From: Rickettsiales bacterium UBA1997
Lineage (GTDB): Bacteria > Pseudomonadota > Alphaproteobacteria > Rickettsiales > UBA1997
NCBI GenBank assembly: GCA_002335845.1
Contig: DDCV01000130.1
Coordinates: 1-5,395 of the forward strand
Length of the DNA: 5,395 bases
Reading direction: 5' to 3'
The notes below the pieces were generated by a model. That model did no database searches. It saw nothing but the letters and a program-made list of their open reading frames with translations, and had not been told where the DNA came from. Numbering within the stretch: position 1 is the stretch's first letter; the number at the start of each line of letters is the position of its first letter. A program made the position numbers and the translations under genes. Shown in pieces: positions 5,273 to 5,395 of the stretch.

Positions 5273-5291
5273 AGTTTATAAAATATAAACT
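5273..5291. repeat. Palindrome AGTTTATA-AAA-TATAAACT upstream of nuoD
   Basis: Perfect 8-bp arms with a 3-base centre, 82 bp upstream of the nuoD start and about 30 bp downstream of the candidate -10. It could be an operator or a hairpin in the nuoD leader. On the minus strand no T-run follows it, so it is a poor terminator. Not recognised as a known binding site. Confidence 0.35.
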
Positions 5292-5395
5292 TTAAAAAGC
5301 ACCAAAAATAAAGTCCTTAATTTTATAAGAATAAATATTATTGCAATCAATAATATATAAAATTTTATCTTTCAAGGTAGCCTCCAAAAAGCCAA
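5292..5395 (-). other. Unassigned edge segment: tail of an upstream gene or a small ORF
   Basis: One minus-strand frame stays open from the right edge (5393) to TAA at 5294-5292, reading 33 codons. Within it GGAGG (5385-5381) stands 5 nt before a TTG (5375-5373), which would give 27 residues beginning (M)KDKILYIIDCNNIYSYKIKD. The two other frames close quickly, ending F-W-R-L-P and G-G-Y-L-E-R. Any of these could be the C-terminus of a gene beyond the window. None resembles the expected NuoC end, and I cannot assign a function. Confidence 0.2.
5322..5350 (-). promoter_or_regulatory. Sigma70 promoter candidate for nuoD
   Basis: Minus-strand TTGATT (5350-5345) and TATAAA (5327-5322) are separated by exactly 17 bp, a good fit to consensus. 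Transcription would begin near 5315, leaving a leader of about 120 nt that contains the palindrome at 5273-5291. This supports nuoD having its own promoter, not riding on an upstream nuo gene. Confidence 0.4.

Noticed and set aside
5357..5368. 12-bp palindrome ATAAAATTTTAT near the right edge
   Set aside because: A and T only, expected by chance in DNA of this composition; similar strings recur at 3580-3588 and 3617-3625 without clear meaning.
1..5395. CRISPR array, toxin-antitoxin pair, phage genes or a new defence system
   Set aside because: No regularly spaced repeats and no small gene pairs or unknown large ORFs are present; every long ORF is explained by known housekeeping families.

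Overview
This 5.4 kb, AT-rich window (roughly one third G+C by eye) looks like part of an alphaproteobacterial chromosome, most likely from the Rickettsiales or a similar host-associated lineage with a reduced genome. The assignment rests on the type of the conserved genes, not on a database search. They are a short class I ribonucleotide reductase large subunit without an ATP-cone, a 41-residue cysteine-poor L36 of the alphaproteobacterial type, a mitochondrion-like NuoD, and low coding density with AT-rich spacers.

Layout: every recognisable gene is on the minus strand, so transcription runs from right to left. From the right edge these are a 204-bp spacer with a candidate promoter and a palindrome, nuoD (complex I 49-kDa subunit), rpmJ (ribosomal protein L36), hemC (hydroxymethylbilane synthase), a 253-bp regulatory spacer, nrdA, and finally decayed accessory DNA at the left edge. 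The accessory DNA is the N-terminal part of a class D (OXA-type) beta-lactamase, cut by the end of an IS3-family-like insertion sequence whose orfA is itself broken.

The most informative non-coding region is the hemC-nrdA spacer. It holds two 16-bp sites matching the NrdR-box consensus, 33 bp apart. One overlaps the -35 of a good sigma70 promoter candidate for nrdA, and the other doubles as the AT-rich hairpin that probably ends hemC transcription. This points to NrdR control of nrdA.

The retained genes serve unrelated housekeeping jobs: respiration, translation, heme synthesis and dNTP synthesis. They look like separate transcription units lying in the same direction, not one operon. The usual partners (nuoC and nuoE beside nuoD, nrdB just downstream of nrdA) are absent from the window. 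I found no convincing new biological system. The interesting points are the stepwise decay of the beta-lactamase, the NrdR regulatory architecture, and a few unexplained palindromes and leaders.
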